DNA from: Bacteroidetes bacterium UBA1941
GTDB lineage: Bacteria; Bacteroidota; Bacteroidia; Chitinophagales; LD1
Reading direction: 5' to 3'
DNA: 64,000 bases
Assembly: GCA_002336805.1 (NCBI GenBank)
Contig: DDEZ01000011.1
Span: forward strand, 248,001-312,000
In this document: piece by piece, positions 45,022 to 54,041 of the stretch
Layout of the letters: every line of letters starts with the position of its first letter
Numbering within the stretch: the first letter of the stretch is position 1
Position numbers and translations under genes: made by a program
Notes under the pieces: generated by a model
Seen by the model: the letters and a program-made list of their open reading frames with translations, nothing else
Told to the model about the DNA's origin: nothing
Database searches by the model: none

Positions 45022-46077
45022 TTATTTCAATTTTTCTCCGATCTTTCCGATCATGATATTCAGGCAGTGACGCAGGATATCTCCCATACTCCGGCACTGG
45101 CCAAAGTCCACCTTATAGTGCTTTGATAGCTCGGCGCATAGTTGTGATACTTTCTCCGCCGGAGCTATGGTGTCATGCTCCATAGCAGTGAGCAATGCCT
45201 GTAGCTGTACACGCGAGGCGCTGATACGCTGTGATATGAGCGTGCGCTCCTCACTCTGGTACTGTTTGATCACCTCGTCATTGATGTGCTTCTTGACCAG
45301 GGCTACCAGCTCCTTGTTTTCTTTGAAGAACTGGGGCAGGTACAGGTTCTTGCGCCCCTCATAGCTCTGCTGGTCAAAGTCTATGGCCCGGATGCGAAAC
45401 TGCACCTCTTCAAAATCTGGTGTAATGTCAAAGACATAGTTGTACGAGCGCATATCGCCCAGCAGCCGGACGAAGGACCGCTCATTGAACTTCACAAACT
45501 CTTTGGCGATACGCTTTTGGTTAAACTCAGGATTGCTCAGGTAGTTTGTGATAAAGACATCTCCCGGTATGCCGGCTATATGCTCCTCTATGAGTGTGTG
45601 CGTATCTACGAAGTAATTGATGCGGCTGGGGGAGAGGATATGCTCCAGCTCTAGCCCATACACACGGGAGGCATCGGCCTGCTTGATATAGAAGTAGTCG
45701 TAGACGTCATTGTAATTATTGACGATCTTGACGCGGAAGGGGTTCGAGTTGCCAAAGGTGCAGAAGTCTACGCGCTCTATGTGCAGGTGCTTATGCACGC
45801 TTTTGTCACCCCCTGTTTTTAGGATGGAGTAGATCTCTTTTAGCCCCTGATGCAACTCCGATGTTTCGCTCTGAGAGTAGATGGCCGAGACCCACAGCGT
45901 ATCCTTGCCATGTTTGTCATACACTACCATTGAGTTTTCAAAGCGCTTCAGGTCTGCATACTGCACTGGCAGCGGCCGCTCGCGGTCATAAGTGCGCAGG
46001 TAGCTATGCAGCTCCGGCGAGACGCGGTACATGATCTTCTTTCTGGAGATGTGAGGGGTAGGGGCGCGCTTTGTCAT
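45022..46077 (-). CDS. conserved hypothetical with possible kinase-like C-loop
   Basis: A 351-residue cytosolic protein from ATG 46077 (an in-frame TTG lies four codons earlier). I do not recognise a family. A central stretch RLLGDMRSYNYVFDITPDF followed about 15 residues later by RAIDFDQQ resembles the catalytic loop and metal-binding Asp of kinase-fold phosphotransferases (GDxxxxN...IDFD), and CTFGNSNPFRVKIVNNYNDVYDYFYIKQADA could hold an ATP-binding lysine. That assignment is a guess. It lies immediately upstream of the TetR operator on the same strand and ends 2 bp from it. Confidence 0.6.
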   Translation of the reverse strand: MTKRAPTPHISRKKIMYRVSPELHSYLRTYDRERPLPVQYADLKRFENSMVVYDKHGKDTLWVSAIYSQSETSELHQGLKEIYSILKTGGDKSVHKHLHIERVDFCTFGNSNPFRVKIVNNYNDVYDYFYIKQADASRVYGLELEHILSPSRINYFVDTHTLIEEHIAGIPGDVFITNYLSNPEFNQKRIAKEFVKFNERSFVRLLGDMRSYNYVFDITPDFEEVQFRIRAIDFDQQSYEGRKNLYLPQFFKENKELVALVKKHINDEVIKQYQSEERTLISQRISASRVQLQALLTAMEHDTIAPAEKVSQLCAELSKHYKVDFGQCRSMGDILRHCLNIMIGKIGEKLK

Positions 46078-46144
46078 ATTCTTTGCCAATTTAACGAATT
46101 AAACCTCGCCCATTGAGTCAGGTACTGGTTTAGGTGCGTTATTT

Positions 46145-46152
46145 TATATTTG
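46145..46152 (+). promoter_or_regulatory. -7 promoter box before the PKD/SprB-like T9SS gene
   Basis: TATATTTG exactly fits TAnnTTTG, 19 nt before ATG 46172. No clear -33 TTTG lies at the usual spacing. Confidence 0.45.
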
Positions 46153-46171
46153 CCCTCAGCTATTTAATATT

Positions 46172-49033
46172 ATGAAAACATCCCTGCGTCTTACGTGGTG
46201 CCTCTGCATTGTACTCCTGTCCTTAGCCTTGATCCGGCCACAGAGCCTTAAAGCGTCTCAATCCTATAGCGTCGACTCTGTTCCTTTTGCCCTTTACAGT
46301 ACGGCGGGCAGCCAGACCGTACTCCTGATAGATGATATCTGGAGCAGCCCGATCGCTATTGGGTTTCCATTTACTTTTTACGGTCATGCGTATAGCAGCC
46401 TAGTAGTGAGTAGCAATGGACAGATATGCTTTGATACGATCCGCAGGGGCACCTTTGATCCTTGGAACCTCCAATCCATAGCTCCGCGTCTCGATACCGC
46501 CTCTATGTATACTAGCATCAATGTACTGTACAGGGATATCAATGTGGCCTGCCGTGGCAAAATTTCCTACGGCGTCTATGGTACAGCCCCCAATAGGAGC
46601 CTGGTGGTCACCTGGGATAGCATACCTCCTTATACGAGTCATTGTGATACGGCAGGCTGCGGTCAGCTATATAGTACTTTTCAGGGTATACTGCATGAAG
46701 GCTGTAGCGATATAGAGGTACAGGTGCTGTCCAGCCTCAGTTGCCCCACCTGGAATAGCGGTCTGGGGGTCATGGGAGTGGTAGATTCTGCGGGTCATCG
46801 CATGGTGGCTCCTCCCCACCGCTCTATAGGCTCATGGACTGCACAGCAGGAGGGGTGGCGCTATCAGTATACAATAGGGGTATGTGCACCTTTCACCGCA
46901 GGTGGTGATCAGTCTGTATGTCAGAGCGCGGGCTATACTATGCAGGGAGGTGGCACAGGTGTCTGGCGGCTACTGAGCAGCAGTCCCGGTACTGTTATAT
47001 TATCTGATACCACTGACCCTCAGATGGTAGTTTCGGCATTCTCAGCGCCAGGCAGCTATAGATTTATCTGGGTCGGAGCTTCAGCTACAGATACTGTCGT
47101 CCTCACTGTGCTGCCCGGTCTATGGGCAGATGCGGGACGCGATACATCCCTGTGTCAGCCGGTGACCAGCGTATTGCTGGGTGGCTCTCCTACTGCCATA
47201 GGCGGTACGGGGCCATATAGTTATCTCTGGACTTCTTCCGATTTTACATTTGTTTCCGGCAGTCCTAACCCTGCTGCTACTCTAACAGGTTCTGTAGACA
47301 GAAGGTACTATTTGCGGGTCAAAGACAATACGACGCAATGTATGGCTTATGATACCGTCCATATCACAGTGGATACTACCAGCCAGTATCTGCAGATAGA
47401 TCCATTTGATACCATTATCCTGCCGGGCCAGGCAGTGCAGGCGGTGGCACATGCGCAGCCTCCCGGTGGTATCTATTTATGGTCCCCTCTGTCAGATATA
47501 TTGCCACCGTCAGGATTGTCTGACACGGTCACATTATCACCGGGTAGTACGAGGCAGTACTGTTTCACCTATAGCTATAGAGCCTGCCACCGGGCTAGCT
47601 GCCAGACCATCTACGTACAGCCGGTGCTAGCCGGCTCTGATGTCTCAGTGTGCCTCGATGACACCGTACATCTACATGCGGCAGGTGCCGGTACGTGGAG
47701 TACCCTGCCTGCCAACCCCTACTTGGTGGCTATAGATACCCCTGCATCTCCCCGGGCTATTGTGTCCGGTCTTCATAGTGCCGGCACCTATGGACTGAGG
47801 TGGACCACTGCGCAGGGGGCAGATACCGTCTGGATCACTGTCTGGCCTCGCCCCACTATCGTGCTGGATACTATCATACAGTCCTCATGCGGTATCCTGG
47901 ACGGCAGTATTACCGTCCATGCTACCGGCGGGCAGCAGCCTTATCAGTATAGCTGGGATGCAGGCGTGACCACTTCATTGCCCAATAGGGCCATCAACCT
48001 GGGCTACGGACCTTACTGCGTACAGGCTGCGGACCAGCATGGCTGTACAGTGCGTGCCTGCTTCGCTGCCTCCGCAGCGCCACCACTCAGTGTCACGGAC
48101 AGTATCCATCACCTGCTGTGCAATATAGATACGATAGGCTCTATATGCCTGCAGGTATCGGGTGGCGTGCCTCCCTACCACTACCACTGGAGTACCAGTG
48201 ATACGAGTACCTGCATCAGCCGAAAATCTACGGGCAACTATACCGTCACAGTATCCGATAGCCGCTACTGTGCTTCGATTATTGCCGCCAGCATCCTGCA
48301 GAGAGATGAGCCGATGTCCCTTTTGCCGGAGGTCCAGAGTATGCCTCAGTGTTATGGTGATAGCACAGGCGCTGTGAGGGTTCATCCTGACCACGGCGGC
48401 TTGCCTCCTTTCCGCTATCACTGGTCCTTTACCTCTGATAGCAGCTACCTGCAGCAGGGGGTCCCCGGTGGCACCTATACGGTCACTGCAGTAGATTTCT
48501 ATGGCTGCACTGCGATGGCACAAGTCGATATAAAGCAGCCTGATAGTATCACCCTGCTGGGCAATACGGTCACGGACGCCACGACTCCGGTCTCACACGA
48601 TGGCAAGATCGATCTTTATGTCACGGGAGGTACAGCACCTTACTACTATGCCTGGGTGAATCCAAACTTCCCTGATCTGCCCAATATGACCGGTCTGGAC
48701 CCTGGTATATATTGCCTGAATATAATCGATGCCCATCAATGTCGTACCCGAATCTACTGTGATACGGTGGGATCCGGGCCCAATGGCATCACAGGATATA
48801 TCGCAGAGCCCATCCAGCTATACCCCAACCCCGCCAATGATGCGGTCATGATCACCGCCGGCGAGCCTATCACCTCTGTACAGATACAAGACGCGCTGGG
48901 GCGGGAGGTGATGGCTACCACCGCTCAGGAAGACAGAGTAAATCTGAATATAGCATGGCTGCCTGCCGGTACATACCTCGTGCACATACAGACACACTCC
49001 GCCCGGTACGTGCGGAAAATGATCGTGGACTAA
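46172..49033 (+). CDS. T9SS-secreted multi-repeat protein with SprB-like repeats
   Basis: A 953-residue secreted protein. A signal peptide (1-29) is followed by a conserved N-terminal domain (about 30-235) shared with the next gene (SVDSVPFALYST...IGFPFTFYGHAYSSLVVSSNGQICF), then Ig-like and PKD-like segments and SprB-type repeats (for example GSITVHATGGQQPYQYSW, and three related units to about residue 860). It ends with the T9SS motif YPNPANDAVMITA and AGTYLVHIQTH. SprB is a gliding-motility adhesin; here an adhesive surface role is inferred only from repeats. Confidence 0.88.
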   Translation: MKTSLRLTWCLCIVLLSLALIRPQSLKASQSYSVDSVPFALYSTAGSQTVLLIDDIWSSPIAIGFPFTFYGHAYSSLVVSSNGQICFDTIRRGTFDPWNLQSIAPRLDTASMYTSINVLYRDINVACRGKISYGVYGTAPNRSLVVTWDSIPPYTSHCDTAGCGQLYSTFQGILHEGCSDIEVQVLSSLSCPTWNSGLGVMGVVDSAGHRMVAPPHRSIGSWTAQQEGWRYQYTIGVCAPFTAGGDQSVCQSAGYTMQGGGTGVWRLLSSSPGTVILSDTTDPQMVVSAFSAPGSYRFIWVGASATDTVVLTVLPGLWADAGRDTSLCQPVTSVLLGGSPTAIGGTGPYSYLWTSSDFTFVSGSPNPAATLTGSVDRRYYLRVKDNTTQCMAYDTVHITVDTTSQYLQIDPFDTIILPGQAVQAVAHAQPPGGIYLWSPLSDILPPSGLSDTVTLSPGSTRQYCFTYSYRACHRASCQTIYVQPVLAGSDVSVCLDDTVHLHAAGAGTWSTLPANPYLVAIDTPASPRAIVSGLHSAGTYGLRWTTAQGADTVWITVWPRPTIVLDTIIQSSCGILDGSITVHATGGQQPYQYSWDAGVTTSLPNRAINLGYGPYCVQAADQHGCTVRACFAASAAPPLSVTDSIHHLLCNIDTIGSICLQVSGGVPPYHYHWSTSDTSTCISRKSTGNYTVTVSDSRYCASIIAASILQRDEPMSLLPEVQSMPQCYGDSTGAVRVHPDHGGLPPFRYHWSFTSDSSYLQQGVPGGTYTVTAVDFYGCTAMAQVDIKQPDSITLLGNTVTDATTPVSHDGKIDLYVTGGTAPYYYAWVNPNFPDLPNMTGLDPGIYCLNIIDAHQCRTRIYCDTVGSGPNGITGYIAEPIQLYPNPANDAVMITAGEPITSVQIQDALGREVMATTAQEDRVNLNIAWLPAGTYLVHIQTHSARYVRKMIVD

Positions 49034-49178
49034 GGTGTAGTTTAAATATACGGCCTGTACTTTGCCTCAGGAGATGGCTTCACCAGGCTTTATTTATTGC
49101 CATTTTCCATATCTGTTACTTTCTTGTATCTTGTATCTGAGATCAGTATACGTATTCGTAAACTTTCAAAACAGGAAC

Positions 49179-51158
49179 ATGAAGACATTTCGACTATCTG
49201 CAGCCGCTATCATGGCTATGCTTATGCTATGCCTCATCTCTGTGCAGCATCTGGCAGCCCAGACCTATACGGTAGATACTATACCATACAGGCCGTATGC
49301 CTATACAGGTGGGCATACTATACTGGTGCGTCAGGACGATATTTTCAGCCAGTCCATACCACTTGGTTTCAATTTCACTTTCTATGGCAACTCCTACACT
49401 CAGATACTGATCGGTGCAAACGGGCATCTGTCCTTCACTGTGTCCAATGCCGGCACCTACGACCAGTGGATGCTCGATGGCTCGGCCCTTCCCAGCACCA
49501 CGCTGCCTACCAATTCTATTTTCCCTGCCTACAGGGATATAGACAATACTAATATCGGTACTGTGAGCTACCAGCTGCAGGGCACTGCGCCCAATAGGAT
49601 ATTTGTAGCCTCATGGGATAGTATACCACTCTATGGCTCTATCCACTCAGTGAATAGTGTCGCCTGCCGGGATAGCAGCCTCTCCACCTTTCAGGTAGCC
49701 CTATATGAGGGCTGCAATACGATAGAGGTCTATATCCATCATAGCCCATCTGATACCGGCTGGAATGCCGGCAGGGGTATCATAGGCATAGTGGATGCTG
49801 CGGGTACCAATGCAGTCACCGTACCCGGACATAATGATGTAGCATGGACTGAAAATGACAAGGCCTGGAGTTTCCACCTGAGCGGTACCAGCCCATGTAT
49901 CCGCAGCAGTGCCGGCCAGGACCAGACGATATGCGTCAACTATCCCGCCACTATGCAGGCCACCGGTACCGGTACCTGGAGCGCATCTCCGTCTAATCCT
50001 GCTCCCGTCACTATCGTAGATCCATCTGACCCGCATACTGTCGTGTCAGGGCTGACCGCTATAGGTGGCTATCTCATGACATGGGCTACTCCTGTAGATA
50101 CCTCCCATGTCTTTTTGTATGTGGCTGCCTGCTCAGACTCGGTGTGGCCGGGAGATGCAGACTTCAATGGATTGGTCAATAACGATGACCTCCTGCCTAT
50201 AGGCCTCGGCTATGATAGTACCGGCCCGGCACGGCCTGTGCAGGGTATCGTGTGGAGCGCAGCAGCAGGCATCCCATGGGCCCAGGACTTTGCCGGATAT
50301 ACGCCGCCGGTCAACTATCGGTATGCCGACTGCAATGGTGACGGTACTATAGATGGAGGTGATATGAGTGCCATCTATGCTAATTACAGCCTCCTGCATT
50401 TCAAGACCAATGGCCCGGCTCCCCACAGGAATAATATACCTACCCTCTATGCGCAGGCATCGGTAGACTCGCTCCATCCGGGCGATTCACTTATCGTCCA
50501 TTTCATGTTGGCTGATGCTACTATACCGGCTACAGATATCTACGGTATATCTTTTACATACAATTTTGATCCCGCACTGGTAGATTCTACAGCTACCTCC
50601 ATGTCTTACGCCAGCTCCTGGCTCGGCGGCAGTGACAAGATCTCCCTCACTAAAATACTGCACAGCTCCGGCGAGATCCAGACAGCAGTGACCCGTATCA
50701 CGCACACAGGCCTTAGCGGCTACGGAGTGATCGGGTCGGCCAGTTTCAGGGTGCGCCCGGGCCTTAGCTCGCAGACCCTGTCTACGCTGGTCAACTCCGG
50801 CTACATCAGTGATATCCATGCGGTGACACCTGCCAGCACCCCGCTCACATTCAATACAGGAGCTGATACTACCTACATAGCAGTGTCTCCACTAGGCATG
50901 CGCGATATATCGGCAGCCACTGTGAGCCTCCGGCCAAATCCAGCTCACGACAGGGTCACCATCTCTGCTGATGCAGCTATCAGTGAGGTGTCTGTATCTG
51001 ATGCCATGGGCCAAAAGGTGATGGAGAGTACTGCAGTCAATGACCACACATTCACTATCAATACTGCCGCATATAGCAGTGGTATCTACTTTGTACAGGT
51101 GAAAACCAGTAATGGTAGTACTGGAGTCTCTAAGCTTGTAGTGGAGAGGGGAGAGTAG
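49179..51158 (+). CDS. T9SS-secreted protein with dockerin-like and cohesin-like regions
   Basis: A 659-residue protein from ATG 49179 (a longer in-frame start at 49062 would disrupt the signal peptide). The N-terminal domain is paralogous to that of the upstream gene. Residues about 324-395 contain two calcium-loop-like motifs, GDADFNGLVNNDD and DCNGDGTIDGGD, the DxDxxG arrangement of dockerins. Residues about 425-545 (LHPGDSLIVHFMLADA to IGSASFRVRP) resemble cohesin-type beta domains. A T9SS tail follows (RPNPAHDRVTISAD). It may assemble on the cell surface through its own or partner modules. Confidence 0.85.
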   Translation: MKTFRLSAAAIMAMLMLCLISVQHLAAQTYTVDTIPYRPYAYTGGHTILVRQDDIFSQSIPLGFNFTFYGNSYTQILIGANGHLSFTVSNAGTYDQWMLDGSALPSTTLPTNSIFPAYRDIDNTNIGTVSYQLQGTAPNRIFVASWDSIPLYGSIHSVNSVACRDSSLSTFQVALYEGCNTIEVYIHHSPSDTGWNAGRGIIGIVDAAGTNAVTVPGHNDVAWTENDKAWSFHLSGTSPCIRSSAGQDQTICVNYPATMQATGTGTWSASPSNPAPVTIVDPSDPHTVVSGLTAIGGYLMTWATPVDTSHVFLYVAACSDSVWPGDADFNGLVNNDDLLPIGLGYDSTGPARPVQGIVWSAAAGIPWAQDFAGYTPPVNYRYADCNGDGTIDGGDMSAIYANYSLLHFKTNGPAPHRNNIPTLYAQASVDSLHPGDSLIVHFMLADATIPATDIYGISFTYNFDPALVDSTATSMSYASSWLGGSDKISLTKILHSSGEIQTAVTRITHTGLSGYGVIGSASFRVRPGLSSQTLSTLVNSGYISDIHAVTPASTPLTFNTGADTTYIAVSPLGMRDISAATVSLRPNPAHDRVTISADAAISEVSVSDAMGQKVMESTAVNDHTFTINTAAYSSGIYFVQVKTSNGSTGVSKLVVERGE

Positions 51159-51180
51159 TCACAGCAGTGTGCGTCGGGCA

Positions 51181-52701
51181 CTACACCTTATACACCACAT
51201 CCAGGTACTTCTTCAGTATATCCGTCACCACTCCGCGGAATGGCAGCGTAGCAGCGAGGCCGTACACTGGCGCGAGTCCTTCTTTATTGCCCGGATTGGC
51301 CTTGACGTAGGCTACTGATTCCTTGAGGTCGGAGATAAAGCGCTCCTTTACGCCCGGCTGTGTGTGGCGCAGCGTGAGCGCTATGTGAAAGCAGGATGGC
51401 TTGTGCAGGCCATTGAGGCTCCAGCGCTTCTTGCCCATCTGGTCCAGTACCTCATAGATATTCAGGGACTCATCGCGGCTCTTGATAGCAAAGATCCAGA
51501 GCGGGCTGCCCATGAGCTCCAGTTCCGGTATGGACTTCAGCTCCTCGCGGATATAGTCTGCCGTATCCATGATGGCTTTGGTAGCCTTCAGGTAGCCCTC
51601 CTCACCCATGCTCAGCATGGCAGCCCAGCAGGCAGCACTCAGCGCACCCGGGCGGCTACCCGCTATGGTAGGTGACATATACAGTCCGCCCGGCCACTCC
51701 GTAGCGGTATAAAACATATGATGCCTCAGCTCCGGTGAGCGGAAGAGCACCACTGAGGTGCCCTTGGCAGCATAGCCGTACTTGTGCGTATCTACAGACA
51801 TAGACGTCACACCCGGCAGGCGGAAATCTATGACCGGCACCTTATACCCCAGCTTCTCCGCAAATGGCGTGATAAAACCACCCAGGCAAGAGTCCGTATG
51901 AAAGCCGATGCCGGCCTGGCGCGCTATCTCAGACAGCGCAGGTATATCATCTATGATCCCATGCGGGAAGGTAGGCGCAGAGCCGACCATTACGATCGTA
52001 TTGCGGTTGATAGCGCGGCGGGCGGCCTCTACGTCTATAGAGTAGTCAGCGCGCATCGGTATGCGCACCTGCTTGATACCAAAGTAGTGCGATGCCTTGT
52101 CAAAGGCGGTATGTGCCGTATCACACAGGATCATCTCCGGCTCGGTGATACCTTTCTCCTCACGTGCGCGGTCACGGTAGCTCTTCATGGCCAGCAGGAT
52201 GCTCTCCGTGCCACCAGATGATACAGCGCCGCATACCTGTGCATTGTCCGGCGTGCGGCCATTGCCCATCATGCTGGCGACCATACTCACGATCTCCGCC
52301 TCAAACTTTGTAGCACTCGGGAAAATATCTGTGTGTAGCGGGTTGCTCTGAGACTGTAGCGCATAGACCTTATTGAGGAACTCGATGTGTTCCTTATCGC
52401 CATTGTAGATGCCACCGGATACGAAGCCATCCTCCCAGGTGCTGACCTCCAGGTCGTGCATCTTCTGGATATCGTCCAGTATCTTGCCTCGATCCAGCCC
52501 ACGCGACGGCAGGGTAGGGTAGGTGTCAAACTTGCCTCGGTACGGCTTTAGCGAGTGCTCCAGCGTAGCCTCTACTTTGTCACTTTCCTTCTGTATCATC
52601 TGCTGCACAGATCCTACATTCTTCATCTTCTTTTCAAAGTAGCGTGCTACCGGCTTTGGCAGCCAGCTCAGTCTTTTGGATATGGTTTCTATAGAGGCCA
52701 C
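51181..52701 (-). CDS. sphingosine-1-phosphate-lyase-like PLP enzyme
   Basis: A 506-residue group II PLP decarboxylase-fold protein. Motifs closely match S1P lyases: FVSGGIYNGDKEHI (93-106), SNPLHTDIFPSATKFEAEIV, CGAVSSGGTESILLAM (157-172), HTDSCLGGF (268-276) and VDTHKYGYAAKG, with Lys307 as the PLP Schiff-base lysine. S1P lyases cleave phosphorylated sphingoid bases to a fatty aldehyde and phosphoethanolamine. The start is GTG 52701. It lies downstream of a kinase-transaminase-aldolase operon after 219 bp of tandem repeats, so its shared pathway is inferred. Confidence 0.88.
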   Translation of the reverse strand: MASIETISKRLSWLPKPVARYFEKKMKNVGSVQQMIQKESDKVEATLEHSLKPYRGKFDTYPTLPSRGLDRGKILDDIQKMHDLEVSTWEDGFVSGGIYNGDKEHIEFLNKVYALQSQSNPLHTDIFPSATKFEAEIVSMVASMMGNGRTPDNAQVCGAVSSGGTESILLAMKSYRDRAREEKGITEPEMILCDTAHTAFDKASHYFGIKQVRIPMRADYSIDVEAARRAINRNTIVMVGSAPTFPHGIIDDIPALSEIARQAGIGFHTDSCLGGFITPFAEKLGYKVPVIDFRLPGVTSMSVDTHKYGYAAKGTSVVLFRSPELRHHMFYTATEWPGGLYMSPTIAGSRPGALSAACWAAMLSMGEEGYLKATKAIMDTADYIREELKSIPELELMGSPLWIFAIKSRDESLNIYEVLDQMGKKRWSLNGLHKPSCFHIALTLRHTQPGVKERFISDLKESVAYVKANPGNKEGLAPVYGLAATLPFRGVVTDILKKYLDVVYKV

Positions 52702-52918
52702 GGAATGAGTATTTAGTAGTTATTTAGGAATGAGTATTTAGTAGTCAGTAGTAAGTATTTAGATGAATGCTTTGCTCCGGTTGCTTTATACGGTTTTAGT
52801 CATTGTCATTTGTAGCTAGTCTTAATACTTAATACTTAATACTTAATACTTAATACTTAATACTTAATACTAAATACTAAATACTAAATACTAACTACTA
52901 AATACCAAATACCAAATC
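52702..52918. repeat. AT-rich tandem repeat tract
   Basis: Two 19-base direct repeats, GGAATGAGTATTTAGTAGT (52702-52720 and 52727-52745), then about six copies of an 8-bp CTTAATAC unit (52821-52870) passing into 7-bp CTAAATA units to 52918. It fills the gap between the pseudo-aldolase and the S1P-lyase-like gene. It may affect their co-transcription; no protein or RNA is evident. Confidence 0.85.
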
Positions 52919-52920
52919 TT

Positions 52921-53454
52921 TCATCGGTTCTTCTTCGCCTCCTTGGCGTATTTAAACTGATAGTACATCTGCATGCCCCATGCCTCCAGGCGGTTGATGC
53001 TTTTGGCACCGCCCAGGTATTTGGCTTCGGTCCATGCCTTGGCTGTTTTCTCCAGCAGCTGTGCTGCTATGTAGGCATCATCTACACTGGTGCCTATGCA
53101 GAGGCAGCGGCCATCCGGCAGCACAGCAGCGTAGCGGTTATTCAGCGCCTTGATCACAGACGCGATACCGGCATCCTTTGCTATCCGTATCGATACGCCG
53201 AGCAGCTGTGCCTGGTCATCGAGTATCGGCGGCACCTCCTCCCGGAGGGCAGAGCCGTATTCCTGCTTTGTCACGAGTATGCACTGCACACTCTTCTTCG
53301 CCGCAAAGATAGCCTGGTACAGCTTTGCATCCTGAGTGAGCAGGCTATCGCGCAGTACGATCTCCTGTATCTGCACATCGCCCCAGCTACGGTAGCCGGC
53401 CTTGATGCTCTCCACATTGGCCAGGAAGCTTTCCTTCTCATCCCTGATACTCAT
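52921..53454 (-). CDS. class II aldolase-like protein lacking zinc ligands
   Basis: A 177-residue protein that aligns with the adjacent active class II aldolase: VLPDGRCLCIGTSVDDAY (111-128) matches LMANHGCVCIGRSLEDVF, and ILVTKQEYGS matches VIHTHQMYAS. In this alignment the four zinc ligands of the family are replaced: Glu76 by Asp42, His95 by Val61, His97 by Lys63 and His159 by Asp114. It cannot use the standard zinc mechanism. It may be a regulatory or structural partner of the true aldolase, whose gene overlaps it by 4 nt (ATGA). Confidence 0.75.
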   Translation of the reverse strand: MSIRDEKESFLANVESIKAGYRSWGDVQIQEIVLRDSLLTQDAKLYQAIFAAKKSVQCILVTKQEYGSALREEVPPILDDQAQLLGVSIRIAKDAGIASVIKALNNRYAAVLPDGRCLCIGTSVDDAYIAAQLLEKTAKAWTEAKYLGGAKSINRLEAWGMQMYYQFKYAKEAKKNR

Positions 53455-54041
53455 AGCGCCTTTGTTTTCTTCTTAAAGGAATCTATATACAGCGCACAGG
53501 CATCTTCCAGCGTTTTACAAACTAAGAACACATCCTCCAGGCTCCGCCCTATACACACGCAGCCATGATTTGCCATCAGCGCAGCATTAGCTCCTTCTAT
53601 CGCTTTCTCCGTACCAAAGGTGATCGCCTTTGAGTTTGGCAGCGCGTAGGGGGCGGCCTTGATCACGGCCGCGCCCAGTATGCGCTGATGCTCTGAGTCG
53701 AGCACCTGTACATCTTTCTGCGCAGCAGCTACGATGGAGGCATACATCTGGTGGGTGTGTATCACGGCTTCTATATGCGGACGCTTCTTATAAACCTCGC
53801 AGTGGAGTTTTAGTTCGGACGAGGGCTTGATATGTCCTTCATATTTCAGGTCGTAGAAATTGACCGCCACCATATCTGCCGGTGTCAGCTCTGCATAGGG
53901 GCGGCCACTTGGTGTGATCATCATGTGCGTATCACTGATGCGCACGCTCACATTGCCCCAGGTGCGGGCCACGAGGCCCTCGCGCAGCAGGCGTTTGCCT
54001 GACTCACATACCAGTACTCTTGCTTCCTCTGCGCTGATCAT
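53451..54041 (-). CDS. class II aldolase/adducin-family aldolase
   Basis: A 196-residue zinc aldolase related to FucA. The ligands Glu76 (SSELKLH), His95, His97 (IHTHQMY) and His159 (MANHGCVCIG) are all present. Such enzymes cleave ketose-1-phosphates into DHAP and an aldehyde; the specific sugar is unknown. It overlaps the aminotransferase upstream and the pseudo-aldolase downstream by 4 nt each, implying coupled translation in one operon. Confidence 0.92.
   Translation of the reverse strand: MISAEEARVLVCESGKRLLREGLVARTWGNVSVRISDTHMMITPSGRPYAELTPADMVAVNFYDLKYEGHIKPSSELKLHCEVYKKRPHIEAVIHTHQMYASIVAAAQKDVQVLDSEHQRILGAAVIKAAPYALPNSKAITFGTEKAIEGANAALMANHGCVCIGRSLEDVFLVCKTLEDACALYIDSFKKKTKAL

Noticed and set aside
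52821..52918. CRISPR-like array
   Set aside because: Units are 7-8 bp with no spacers, so it is a simple tandem repeat.
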